Below, one piece after another: positions 54,897 through 64,000 of a DNA stretch of 64,000 nt (position 1 is its first letter; every line of letters starts with the position of its first letter). The notes under the pieces were generated by a model, which was not told where the DNA came from, made no database searches, and saw only the letters and a program-made list of their open reading frames with translations. Origin of the DNA: Solibacillus cecembensis (lineage in GTDB: Bacteria; Bacillota; Bacilli; Bacillales_A; Planococcaceae). Made by a program: the position numbers and the translations under genes. The DNA lies in NCBI RefSeq assembly GCF_001439635.1, contig NZ_LMBZ01000014.1, positions 63,467-127,466 of the forward strand, given 5' to 3'.

Positions 54897-55931
54897 TTGG
54901 ACAAAAGTTCCTTTTTGGATGCAGGGCGTAAGTTAATGCCAGAAATCGAACAGATTTTTAGAAAACGATTTCGTGTTTTACAAGCAATTGAGATGTACGG
55001 TCCGATTGGTAGAAGAGCTTTAGCAGAGCAGCTGCAATGGACAGAACGAGAAGTGCGCAATGAAACAGATGTTTTAAGTGAGCAACAACTAATTGTTATT
55101 CAACAAAAGGGTATGATTTGCTCGGCGCAAGGGTATAGCATATTAGAACAGCTTAAAGCATTATTTCAAGAAATATCGGGTATAACAGTGAAAGAGCAGC
55201 AACTTGCAAAGCTCTTTAATATTGAACGGGTTATTATCATTCCCGGTAATGTTGAAGAAGATGCATCGATTAAAAATGTATTAGGCAAAGAAGGCGCGAA
55301 AATCATTACGCAACACGCACGTGAAAAATGCAATATTGCAGTTACGGGGGGAAATTCCGTTGCAGCAATTGGTGATTTCTTATTGCCGACAACTCCGCTC
55401 AATTCGGCATGCTTTATTGCAGCACGCGGTGGTATGGGCGACGAAATGAGCTTTCAGGCAAATACAGTCGTCGCGAAATTCGCACATGTATGTAACGCAA
55501 CGTATCGCACATTATTTTTACCAGAGCATTTAAGTGCGCAAGCATATCAAGCGATGAAAAGTGAGCCAATGATTCAAGAGATGATGGCTTTATATGAAGA
55601 AGTCGATATCGTTGTTCACGGTATTGGCGCGGCGCAAGAGATGGCCATTAGACGCAATAGTTCTCCAGAAGAGCAGCAACTATTAGAAGAAAAAGGTGCT
55701 GTTGGTGAAGCTTTTGGCTATTATTTCAACGAAGTGGGCGAAATTGTTCACCATATTCGAACGATTGGCATTCAGCTCGAACAAGTAAAAAAGGCACAGC
55801 ATATTATTGCGATTGCGGCAGGTATTAATAAAGCGACCGCAATTCAAGCGTATTTTAAAAATGCCACCTGCCAGACAACATTTATTACAGATGAAAGAAC
55901 GGCAAATGAGATTATTGCCAAAATTAAGTGA
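54897..55931 (+). CDS. cggR: central glycolytic genes regulator CggR
   Basis: 344-residue SorC/DeoR-type repressor of lower glycolysis genes, inactivated by fructose-1,6-bisphosphate. The N-terminal winged helix has RFRVLQAIEMYGPIGRRALA and EQLQWTEREVRNETDVLSEQ. The sugar-binding domain has VAVTGGNSVAAIGDF, ARGGMGDEMSFQANTVVAKF, VDIVVHGIGAAQEMAIRRN and IAIAAGINKATAIQAYFKN. TTG 54897 is used with AGGTGG upstream. First gene of the glycolytic cluster, autoregulated through 54836-54872. Confidence 0.94.
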   Translation: MDKSSFLDAGRKLMPEIEQIFRKRFRVLQAIEMYGPIGRRALAEQLQWTEREVRNETDVLSEQQLIVIQQKGMICSAQGYSILEQLKALFQEISGITVKEQQLAKLFNIERVIIIPGNVEEDASIKNVLGKEGAKIITQHAREKCNIAVTGGNSVAAIGDFLLPTTPLNSACFIAARGGMGDEMSFQANTVVAKFAHVCNATYRTLFLPEHLSAQAYQAMKSEPMIQEMMALYEEVDIVVHGIGAAQEMAIRRNSSPEEQQLLEEKGAVGEAFGYYFNEVGEIVHHIRTIGIQLEQVKKAQHIIAIAAGINKATAIQAYFKNATCQTTFITDERTANEIIAKIK

Positions 55932-56014
55932 GTTTTTTACGGTGTGCTCGGCCATAAACTGACTCAAGAGCAGACTGATTAAATAATAAATATATTTAAC
56001 TGGAGGAATTACAC

Positions 56015-57028
56015 ATGGTATTAAAATTAGCAATTAATGGATTTGGTCGAATCGGACGTTTAGTATTCCGTGAGGCGATGAAACATGAAGAATTTGAAGT
56101 AGTTGCGGTTAATGACTTAACAGATGCAGGTCAGTTAGCACATTTATTGAAATTTGATTCTGTTCACGGTGTGTATGATGCAAATGTAGAAGCTGAAAAC
56201 ACTGCATTTATCGTCAACGGTAAACGCGTTCAAGTATACTCGGAGCCAGATCCAGCGAAATTACCATGGGGTGAACTCGGTGTAGATGTTGTATTGGAAT
56301 GTACAGGTAGATGGCGTTCAATGGAAGAAGTGTCGAAGCATATTGAAGCGGGTGCTAAAAAGGCGATTTTATCAGCACCTGCAAAAGGCGATATGCCAAC
56401 ATTTGTAATGGGTGTCAACCATACACAATATGATCCGTCGCAGGATGTAATTTCCAATGCTTCTTGTACGACAAACTGTTTAGCACCATTTGCAAAAGTA
56501 TTGGATGAAAAATTCGGGATTAAACGCGGTATGATGACAACGATTCACTCATACACGAATGATCAGCGCATTTTAGACTTCCCGCACTCAGACCCACGTC
56601 GTGCACGTGCAGGCGCAGTGTCTATGATTCCAACTTCAACAGGTGCAGCGGTAGCCGTTTCGCAAGTATTACCACAGTTAAAAGGAAAGTTAGATGGCTT
56701 CTCAATGCGTGTTCCTACACCGAACGTATCATGTGTGGACTTAGTAGCAGAGCTTAATACAGATGTGACACGTGAATCGATCAACGCCGCTTTTAAAGAA
56801 GCATCAGAAGGCGAATTAAAAGGCATTTTAGCATACAATGAATTGCCACTTGTGTCGATTGACTATAATGGTAATCCAGCATCATCTACAATTGACGGAC
56901 TTTCAACGATGGTCATGGAAAATCGTATGGTCAAAGTCGTATCTTGGTATGATAATGAAATCGGCTATTCAACACGTTTAATGGACTTAGCTTTATACAT
57001 TGTCGAACAAGGGTTAAATGAAAAATAA
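56015..57028 (+). CDS. gap: glyceraldehyde-3-phosphate dehydrogenase (glycolytic, type I)
   Basis: NAD-dependent oxidation of glyceraldehyde 3-phosphate. 337 residues. NAD fold LAINGFGRIGRLVFREAM; AVNDLTDAGQLAHLLKFDS; catalytic Cys151 in SNASCTTNCLAP; and SWYDNEIGYSTRLMDLALYI at the C-terminus. It directly follows cggR, so this is the glycolytic GapA rather than the gluconeogenic GapB. Strong GGAGG before the ATG. A terminator at 57144-57177 separates it from pgk, so read-through or a second promoter must serve the later genes. Confidence 0.97.
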   Translation: MVLKLAINGFGRIGRLVFREAMKHEEFEVVAVNDLTDAGQLAHLLKFDSVHGVYDANVEAENTAFIVNGKRVQVYSEPDPAKLPWGELGVDVVLECTGRWRSMEEVSKHIEAGAKKAILSAPAKGDMPTFVMGVNHTQYDPSQDVISNASCTTNCLAPFAKVLDEKFGIKRGMMTTIHSYTNDQRILDFPHSDPRRARAGAVSMIPTSTGAAVAVSQVLPQLKGKLDGFSMRVPTPNVSCVDLVAELNTDVTRESINAAFKEASEGELKGILAYNELPLVSIDYNGNPASSTIDGLSTMVMENRMVKVVSWYDNEIGYSTRLMDLALYIVEQGLNEK

Positions 57029-57143
57029 GTTTAAATGTGTCATACCTTAATGTCGAATGAAGAAAAAGTGTGACATATTGCATGTTATTCGTCATAAAAA
57101 GTATAGCCTTTAAAAGAAGCAACCATTATAATATATGAGGGTA

Positions 57144-57177
57144 TAGAGCGGAAGGGATTACCTAACCGCTCTTTTTT
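57144..57177 (+). terminator. intrinsic terminator between gap and pgk
   Basis: AGAGCGG/CCGCTCT arms (57144-57150, 57165-57171), then TTTTTT. Confidence 0.8.
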
Positions 57178-57320
57178 TAACATGGAATAAAAATAAGTAA
57201 TGGAAAAATATAGAGCGTAACAACGACAAGTGATATTAAATTTTGATACTATTCTTAATGAGAATTTGCATAGCAACGAAATTAGAAATATCCGATACGA
57301 ATTAAAGGAGGATTTTCTTT

Positions 57321-58505
57321 ATGTTTTTAAAGAAATCAATGAACGATGTAGAAGTTAAAGGGAAACGCGTATTCATACGTGTGGATTTCAACGTACCAAT
57401 GGAAGCTGGGCGTATTACAGACGAAACGCGTATTCGTGCAGCGATCCCGACAATTCAGCAACTAGTTGAAAACGGTGCAAAAGTTATTTTAGCTTCTCAC
57501 CTAGGTCGACCTAAAGGCGAAGTAAATGAAGAGTTGCGTTTAACAGCAGTTGGTGTGCGTCTTGCAGAATTAATGAACAAGCCTGTAACAAAACTAGATG
57601 AATCAATTGGTGAAGCGGTTGAAGCGGCAGTAAACAACATGCAAGAAGGCGACATCGTGCTACTTGAAAATGTACGCTTCCATAAAGGCGAAGAAAAAAA
57701 TGATGCAGCTTTAGCAGAAAGCTTTGCAAAGTTAGCGGACCTTTATATTAACGATGCATTTGGCGCAGCGCACCGTGCACATGCTTCAACAGAAGGCATC
57801 GCAAAATTTGTGCCAGCTGTTTCCGGTTTATTAATGGAAAAAGAATTAGATGTCCTTGGAAAAGCGTTATCAAATCCTGAGCGTCCATTTACAGCGATTA
57901 TTGGTGGCGCAAAAGTAAAGGATAAAATCGACGTAATCGAGAACTTATTAGATAAAGTAGACCATTTAATTATTGGTGGCGGTTTGTCATTCACATTTGT
58001 AAAAGCAATGGGTCATGATATCGGAAAATCTTTATTAGAAGAAGATAAAATCGAATTAGCAAAAAGCTTTATCGAGCAAGCGAAAGCAAAAGGTGTCGAG
58101 TTACATATGCCAGTCGATGCTGTTATAGCGAATGAATTTTCAAAAGATGCGGATACACAAGTTGTTGCAATCGACGCGATTCCAGCTGACTGGATGGGCT
58201 TAGATATCGGACCGAAAACAGCTGAAAAATATGCAGAAGTGATTCAAAAATCAAATTTAATCATTTGGAACGGACCTATGGGTGTATTTGAAATCGATAA
58301 GTTTGCAAACGGTACGAAAACAGTTGCAGATGCAATGGCAAAAACAGCAGGTTATACAATTATCGGTGGTGGTGACTCAGCTGCGGCAGTAGAAAAATTC
58401 GGCGTAGCATCACAAATGAACCACATTTCAACAGGTGGCGGTGCCTCTCTTGAATTAATGGAAGGTAAACAATTACCAGGTATTGTGGCATTAAACGATA
58501 AATAA
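57321..58505 (+). CDS. pgk: phosphoglycerate kinase
   Basis: Transfers phosphate from 1,3-bisphosphoglycerate to ADP. 394 residues. [57 protein letters not shown], the nucleotide site [20 protein letters not shown], and the C-terminal [20 protein letters not shown] with [19 protein letters not shown] are all intact. AAAGGAGG before the ATG. First of the closely spaced pgk-tpiA-gpmI-eno genes. Confidence 0.97.
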   Translation: MFLKKSMNDVEVKGKRVFIRVDFNVPMEAGRITDETRIRAAIPTIQQLVENGAKVILASHLGRPKGEVNEELRLTAVGVRLAELMNKPVTKLDESIGEAVEAAVNNMQEGDIVLLENVRFHKGEEKNDAALAESFAKLADLYINDAFGAAHRAHASTEGIAKFVPAVSGLLMEKELDVLGKALSNPERPFTAIIGGAKVKDKIDVIENLLDKVDHLIIGGGLSFTFVKAMGHDIGKSLLEEDKIELAKSFIEQAKAKGVELHMPVDAVIANEFSKDADTQVVAIDAIPADWMGLDIGPKTAEKYAEVIQKSNLIIWNGPMGVFEIDKFANGTKTVADAMAKTAGYTIIGGGDSAAAVEKFGVASQMNHISTGGGASLELMEGKQLPGIVALNDK

Positions 58506-58524
58506 TAGATGGAGGGATTTTTTG

Positions 58525-59286
58525 ATGCGAAAACCAATCGTAGCAGGAAACTGGAAAATGTATAAATCATTTGATGAGGCGGTTGACTTTGTTGAAGCGA
58601 TTCAGCAAGCGATTCCATCTCCAGATAAAGTAGATGCAGTTATTTGTGCACCTGCACTATACTTACCAACGTTAGTAGTGGCAGCAGAGGATTCTTCTTT
58701 AGCGATTGCTGCACAAAATATGCACTTTGAAGATGAAGGCGCATTTACAGGGGAAATTAGCCCAGCAATGCTTGCAAATATTCAAGTAGATTACTGTGTT
58801 TTAGGTCATTCAGAGCGTCGTGAAATGTTCAATGAAACAGATGAAGCGGTGAACAAAAAAGTACGCGCGGCATTAAACCATGGTATCGTACCAATTATTT
58901 GCTGCGGAGAAACACTGGAAGAACGTGAAGCAGGTGCCACAGAGCAAAAAGTAGCGGGCCAAATTATAAAAGCTTTAGAAGGTTTTACACCAACAGAAGT
59001 GGAACATATGGTACTTGCATATGAGCCAATTTGGGCGATCGGTACAGGTAAAACAGCAACAGCAGATGATGCCAATGCAGTATGTGGTGCGATTCGTAAT
59101 GTAGTGGAAACATTATACGGTGTGGAAACAGCACAAGCGATTCGTATTCAATATGGTGGAAGTGTGAAACCTGAAAATATTGAAGAACTTTTAGGGAAAG
59201 AACATATTGATGGTGCACTTGTTGGCGGTGCAAGCTTGCAAGCCGATTCTTATCTAAAATTATTGGAGGCAGCAGCAAATGCCTAA
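58525..59286 (+). CDS. tpiA: triosephosphate isomerase
   Basis: Interconverts dihydroxyacetone phosphate and glyceraldehyde 3-phosphate. 253 residues. Lysine in [10 protein letters not shown], histidine in [13 protein letters not shown], catalytic glutamate in [19 protein letters not shown], and the phosphate loop [18 protein letters not shown] 58525 with GGAGGG eight bases upstream. Its end overlaps the gpmI start by eight bases. Confidence 0.97.
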   Translation: MRKPIVAGNWKMYKSFDEAVDFVEAIQQAIPSPDKVDAVICAPALYLPTLVVAAEDSSLAIAAQNMHFEDEGAFTGEISPAMLANIQVDYCVLGHSERREMFNETDEAVNKKVRAALNHGIVPIICCGETLEEREAGATEQKVAGQIIKALEGFTPTEVEHMVLAYEPIWAIGTGKTATADDANAVCGAIRNVVETLYGVETAQAIRIQYGGSVKPENIEELLGKEHIDGALVGGASLQADSYLKLLEAAANA

Positions 59287-60823
59287 GCAACCCGTTGCCT
59301 TAATTATTTTAGATGGCTTTGCCTTTCGCGATGAAGTAAAGGGAAACGCTGTAGCACAAGCAAATAAACCAAATTTTGATCGTTTCTGGAACGTTTATCC
59401 GCACGCAACATTAACAGCGAGTGGAGAAGCAGTGGGATTACCAGAAGGACAAATGGGGAACTCTGAAGTGGGGCACTTAAATATTGGTGCTGGACGCATT
59501 GTTTATCAAAACTTAACGCGCATTAATAAATCCATTCGTGAGGGAGACTTCTTCCATAACGAACAGTTTTTAGCTGCGATTGAGCATGCAAAAGCACAGG
59601 GCTCAAAGCTTCATTTAATGGGCTTACTTTCAGATGGTGGCGTTCATAGTCATTATGAACACTTGTTTGCTTTGTTAAAATTAGCAAAATCAAATGGTTT
59701 GGAAGAGGTATATGTCCATGGTTTCCTAGATGGTCGTGATGTTGGTCCTGCGACTGCACGTGACTATATTACAGAAACCGAAAAGCAAATGGCGGAAATC
59801 GGCATTGGTAAATTTGCGAGTATTCATGGTCGCTATTTCGCAATGGACCGTGATAAACGTTGGGAACGTGTACAACTAACGTATAAAGCGTTAGTAGATG
59901 GCATCGGTCAAACGGCTACTTCTGCATTAGCAGGTGTAGAATCATCATACGAACAAACGGTATATGATGAATTTGTTCAACCGTTTGTCATTACAGAAGA
60001 TGGCGCGCCTGTTGCAACTGTTGATACAAATGATGCGGTTATCTTCTTTAATTTCCGCCCTGACCGCGCCATTCAGCTTTCAACAGTATTTACGAATGCA
60101 AGCTTTGCAGGTTTTGAGCTTTCAGACAAGCAGCCATCGAACGTAAAATTCATCTCATTCACGCATTATAGTGATGAGGTGCATGCAAGTGTTGCGTTCC
60201 AATCGAACAACCTCGATAATACAGTGGGTGAAGTCATTTCGAAGGCAGGTAAAACGCAATTGCGCATTGCCGAAACGGAGAAATATCCACACGTAACATT
60301 CTTTATGAGCGGTGGCCGTGAAGCAACTTTTGACGGGGAAGAGCGTATTTTAATCGCTTCGCCAAAAGTAGCGACGTATGACTTACAGCCTGAAATGAGT
60401 GCTTATGAAGTGACAGATGCACTGCTTCAAGCAATTGCAGCTGATCAATTTGATGCAATTATTTTAAACTTTGCGAATCCGGATATGGTTGGACACTCAG
60501 GCATGTTAGAACCTACAATCAAAGCAATTGAAGTGGTAGATGAATGCTTAGGGAAAGTTGTAGATGCGATTATTGCAAAAGGTGGTAAAGCAATTATTAC
60601 AGCGGACCACGGAAATTCAGATGAGGTCGTAACATTGGATGATAACCCGATGACAGCCCATACTACAAATCCAGTGCCTGTTATTGTGACGGAGCCGGGG
60701 GTTGTGTTACATCAAGATGGCGTTTTAGCGGACTTAGCGCCAACAATGCTACAATTATTAGCAATTGAACAGCCTGTTGAAATGACAGGGAAATCGTTAA
60801 TTTTGCCAAAGAATCAAGACTAG
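59279..60823 (+). CDS. gpmI: 2,3-bisphosphoglycerate-independent phosphoglycerate mutase
   Basis: Manganese-dependent conversion of 3- to 2-phosphoglycerate. 514 residues, alkaline-phosphatase-type domain split by a transferase domain. [20 protein letters not shown] gives a metal Asp; the phospho-serine is Ser62 in [58 protein letters not shown] and [12 protein letters not shown] hold the remaining metal ligands. Overlaps the tpiA end; TTGGAGG lies inside tpiA upstream of the ATG. Confidence 0.97.
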   Translation: MPKQPVALIILDGFAFRDEVKGNAVAQANKPNFDRFWNVYPHATLTASGEAVGLPEGQMGNSEVGHLNIGAGRIVYQNLTRINKSIREGDFFHNEQFLAAIEHAKAQGSKLHLMGLLSDGGVHSHYEHLFALLKLAKSNGLEEVYVHGFLDGRDVGPATARDYITETEKQMAEIGIGKFASIHGRYFAMDRDKRWERVQLTYKALVDGIGQTATSALAGVESSYEQTVYDEFVQPFVITEDGAPVATVDTNDAVIFFNFRPDRAIQLSTVFTNASFAGFELSDKQPSNVKFISFTHYSDEVHASVAFQSNNLDNTVGEVISKAGKTQLRIAETEKYPHVTFFMSGGREATFDGEERILIASPKVATYDLQPEMSAYEVTDALLQAIAADQFDAIILNFANPDMVGHSGMLEPTIKAIEVVDECLGKVVDAIIAKGGKAIITADHGNSDEVVTLDDNPMTAHTTNPVPVIVTEPGVVLHQDGVLADLAPTMLQLLAIEQPVEMTGKSLILPKNQD

Positions 60824-60854
60824 TTTTGATTTTGGCTAATTATATAGCTTATGA

Positions 60855-62183
<1,329 letters not shown>

Positions 62184-62194
62184 TTTTTTAGAAG

Positions 62195-62240
62195 CACTCA
62201 AACACGGGAGATAGTGGTCCGTTGTTTGAGTGTTTTTTTT
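62195..62240 (+). terminator. intrinsic terminator of eno
   Basis: CACTCAAACA/TGTTTGAGTG arms (62195-62204, 62223-62232), then TTTTTTTT. Confidence 0.9.
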
Positions 62241-62268
62241 GGATGAAAGTGAGTGGGGGCGGAGTAAT

Positions 62269-62481
62269 TAGCCGAAATAGCAGCTGAACTAGCTGAGAAT
62301 CATCGCATACTAGCCAATTAAAGAATGCTGTGGGAGCCAAAAGCTGTTATTAGCCAAAAACTGTGTGAAACTAGCCAAGAATCATCGTAAAGTAGCCAAC
62401 TTAAGATACTAACTAGCTGATTTACTGTAGGAACTAGCCAAACTATGATTTACTAGCCAAATGAGTTGCTAAACTAGCTAA
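62269..62481. repeat. degenerate tandem array with 21-base period (ACTAGCCAA)
   Basis: Eleven copies of a TAGCCAA/TAGCTRA core begin at 62269, 62290, 62311, 62333, 62351, 62372, 62393, 62414, 62435, 62454 and 62475. Intervals are 21, 21, 22, 18, 21, 21, 21, 21, 19 and 21. Cores are conserved while the 12-14 bases between them vary (AATCATCG appears twice). Stops interrupt the frames I read on both strands, so it does not look coding. It fills the gap between the eno terminator and the NERD gene. Confidence 0.85.
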
Positions 62482-62548
62482 TTTCATCCCCTAACCCCAA
62501 TCTCACAACCCCACGCATCTAATTCAAAACGCAATTACTTACTTCACT

Positions 62549-63502
62549 CTAATCCTCCTCGCCTAAAATATTTTCCGGGATAATATAATACGTGCCACGC
62601 CCCGTACCGACCTTCTCTAAACCGAGGCGCATCAATAATTTGGAAGCAGCATGTATCGAATAAATCCCCACAAACTCACGAAATTCCCGGTTAGTAATAT
62701 GAGGTTTAATTAGCATGCGATAATGAAAGAGCGTTTCGTTTAATGCATTTTTACTTTTAAAATGACAGACCGGACAAATCCAACTCCCATGTTTATATTG
62801 CATCGCATGTAAATATTTGCATTCCCTACAAAGTACACCTCGGCGCAAACGGCTACTTTCCACTGTTCGACGCGGAGGTAATCGGAAATAAATAGCATCT
62901 AATTTCGCGCGAATGAATGACAAATTGACCGACTTCACCGGAAAACGCTTGTTTAAATTTTCTAAAAAGCTTGGGAGCCCACTAATGTGGAAAATCGGGG
63001 AATTTTGAAGAGAATTGTCTGATTTTTCACGGTAGTTAGCAATAACAACCGTATAAAGTATGGGGATAGCCAATTTCCATGAGGCAAAAAGGTTTTCTAA
63101 AAAAAGCTGATGTCGATACGCTTGATCGAATGGGTTGGGGAAATTTTCATGAATGCCATCATCTTGAATCCGATAAAATTCATGTTGTGCAGGTTTGTAG
63201 AAGAGGGTGCCAGCAATTTGCTTCACTTCGAGGATCAGAATAAATCTAGGTGTTAAAATGAGGGCATCCATTTGATGGGTAGAACCTTTTTCATTTTTAC
63301 ATTCAAAATTGTAAATGATTTGGGCATCATTCTTAAATGAATACTCCGTCAAAATTTGCTGAAGTCTCATTTCACCAGCAAGACCAGCTTCCAAACGATA
63401 AAATTCATCTTTGACAGCGGCCGTATCTAAATCATCTTTCTTCAAGCGATTTGCGAGTGATTCGATAAAATGATAGTGTAAAAATTTTTGATTAATTTGC
63501 AT
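62549..63502 (-). CDS. NERD-domain protein with zinc ribbon
   Basis: 317 residues. N-terminal nuclease-related domain (NERD, about 36-150): GLAGEMRLQQILTEY, HQMDALILTPRFILILEVKQ (Asp79, Glu92, Lys94 match the PD-(D/E)XK-like catalytic set) and NPFDQAYRHQLFLENL. A C-terminal CxxC...CxxC zinc ribbon (CRECKYLHAMQYKHGSWICP with VCHFKSK) is followed by a winged-helix-like tail (REFVGIYSIHAASKLLMRLG). A nuclease or DNA-processing role is inferred from the fold. ATG 63502 has a weak TGGCGG ribosome site; TTG 63508 is possible. Confidence 0.82.
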   Translation of the reverse strand: MQINQKFLHYHFIESLANRLKKDDLDTAAVKDEFYRLEAGLAGEMRLQQILTEYSFKNDAQIIYNFECKNEKGSTHQMDALILTPRFILILEVKQIAGTLFYKPAQHEFYRIQDDGIHENFPNPFDQAYRHQLFLENLFASWKLAIPILYTVVIANYREKSDNSLQNSPIFHISGLPSFLENLNKRFPVKSVNLSFIRAKLDAIYFRLPPRRTVESSRLRRGVLCRECKYLHAMQYKHGSWICPVCHFKSKNALNETLFHYRMLIKPHITNREFREFVGIYSIHAASKLLMRLGLEKVGTGRGTYYIIPENILGEED

Positions 63503-63649
63503 CAACAAAATCCGCCATTTCTAGTAGTGTGGAAAATAGCGGTGCGCGCAACTTATGAGAGTTCATACTTGTGTGGCATGGATGAATTAGTCATTTTCAC
63601 CTTCAACTTTACTGTACAATGTTTGTAAAAGTTACACAAACTGATTCAA

Positions 63650-63678
63650 TTGACGTATATTCAGTGGAAATGTAGCAT
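63650..63678 (+). promoter_or_regulatory. SigmaA promoter of the last gene
   Basis: TTGACG (63650-63655), 17-base spacer, TAGCAT (63673-63678), about 100 bases before the GTG at 63780. Confidence 0.55.
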
Positions 63679-63727
63679 ATAAAATCTATTATGACGTAAA
63701 AAGAAGTTTCAAAATAACCATTTCAAT

Positions 63728-63752
63728 TAATAGTATAATCTATATACTATTA
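63728..63752 (+). promoter_or_regulatory. perfect AT-rich palindrome, candidate operator
   Basis: TAATAGTATA-ATCTA-TATACTATTA with perfect 10-base arms, between the promoter and the Shine-Dalgarno of the gene at 63780. It includes a TATAAT sequence (63734-63739). Likely a repressor site or a stem in the leader. Confidence 0.55.
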
Positions 63753-63779
63753 AAAAGGGATAATTTAGGAGGGGTATTA

Positions 63780-64000
63780 GTGGTTAAATATGTAGAAGAA
63801 AATGTAGATTTAGAAAGTGAATCCAACACAAACCAGAATGAAGACACGCAGCAAAATCTAAATGAGGATAATAAAAACTCAAAAACGAAAAAAGCCCTTC
63901 GAAAAATAAAAAAACGCCAGCAGCTTGAGGATAAGAAAAATGCCTTGCCTGCGCCGAAAAAAGTACAATTTACATATAATGTTGCGAATGAAAGCATCAT
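63780..64000 (+). CDS. unidentified gene, N-terminal part only
   Basis: GTG at 63780 after AGGAGGGG opens a frame running off the right edge (73 complete codons). The visible part is highly charged and probably disordered: VKYVEENVDLESESNTNQNE, then a Lys-rich stretch KTKKALRKIKKRQQLEDKKN, then PAPKKVQFTYNVANESI, where a folded domain may begin. The opposite strand is also open here but is Phe/Ser-rich with no ribosome site and is taken as a shadow. Family cannot be told from this fragment. Confidence 0.7.
   Translation, partial: MVKYVEENVDLESESNTNQNEDTQQNLNEDNKNSKTKKALRKIKKRQQLEDKKNALPAPKKVQFTYNVANESI

Noticed and set aside
62269..62481. CRISPR array
   Set aside because: The repeated core is only 7-9 bases with 21-base period; there are no 24-40 base repeats, no uniform spacers and no cas genes.
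63740..64000. Minus-strand frame open to the right edge, rich in Phe and Ser
   Set aside because: It is the mirror of a Lys/Glu-rich plus-strand gene that has a strong ribosome site; the minus frame has none and even overlaps the palindrome.

Overview
The window is chromosomal DNA from a low-GC, spore-forming, motile Gram-positive bacterium of the order Bacillales. Gene content and order resemble Bacillus subtilis, but much of the sequence looks like the Lysinibacillus/Solibacillus side of the order. The evidence is a CotF-type spore coat protein, Crh beside clpP, a hemEHY-yhgD-yhgE block, a hprK-lgt-ppaX-yvoF block running into his genes, a trxB-nudix-rapZ-yvcK-whiA-crh block, and cggR-gap-pgk-tpiA-gpmI-eno. 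The genus is inferred, not proven. Many genes start with TTG or GTG; starts were chosen from Shine-Dalgarno spacing.

Layout. 1-2.6 kb: a partial divergent flagellin, a split chromate transporter pair and hmoB, all on the minus strand. 2.8-12.9 kb: hemE-hemH-hemY, then a cassette (lipoprotein propeller, response regulator, histidine kinase, YtkA-like lipoprotein), then yhgD-yhgE. 13.2-22.1 kb: yhfH, lplJ and lcfB, split by two hypothetical genes and a five-gene Bce-type antimicrobial-peptide sensing and detoxification module that carries an extra unknown gene. 22.3-28.6 kb: S9 peptidase, DedA protein, enoyl-CoA hydratase family protein, EAL-HDOD protein, YitT protein and cytochrome c551. 28.7-31.7 kb: hprK, lgt, ppaX, yvoF. 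31.7-33.5 kb: a gene-poor stretch with a repeat fragment and an orphan lipoprotein. 33.5-39.2 kb: hisZGDBHFI with no hisA. 39.4-46.7 kb: TPR protein, trxB, nudix, rapZ, yvcK, whiA, crh and convergent clpP. 47-54.3 kb: an accessory stretch with tRNA-Arg, a decayed ABC ATPase, a coat protein, lemA and a TPM gene separated by a multi-hairpin repeat, and a three-gene locus (small Cys-rich ORF, NHL propeller, FecR-domain surface protein). 54.5-62.2 kb: glutaredoxin-like gene, cggR and the lower glycolytic genes. 62.2-64 kb: a 21-bp-period repeat array, a NERD-domain protein and the start of an unidentified gene.

How the parts fit. Heme synthesis (hemEHY) lies next to heme degradation (hmoB). HprK/Crh/CggR form carbon-catabolite control around the glycolytic operon. 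RapZ/YvcK/WhiA is the cell-envelope and division cluster. Most genes are ordinary housekeeping genes. The least explained items are the 21-bp periodic array after eno, the multi-hairpin dispersed repeat family, the small Cys-rich/NHL/FecR locus with a possible -1 frameshift site, the missing hisA, and the unknown gene inside the Bce module.
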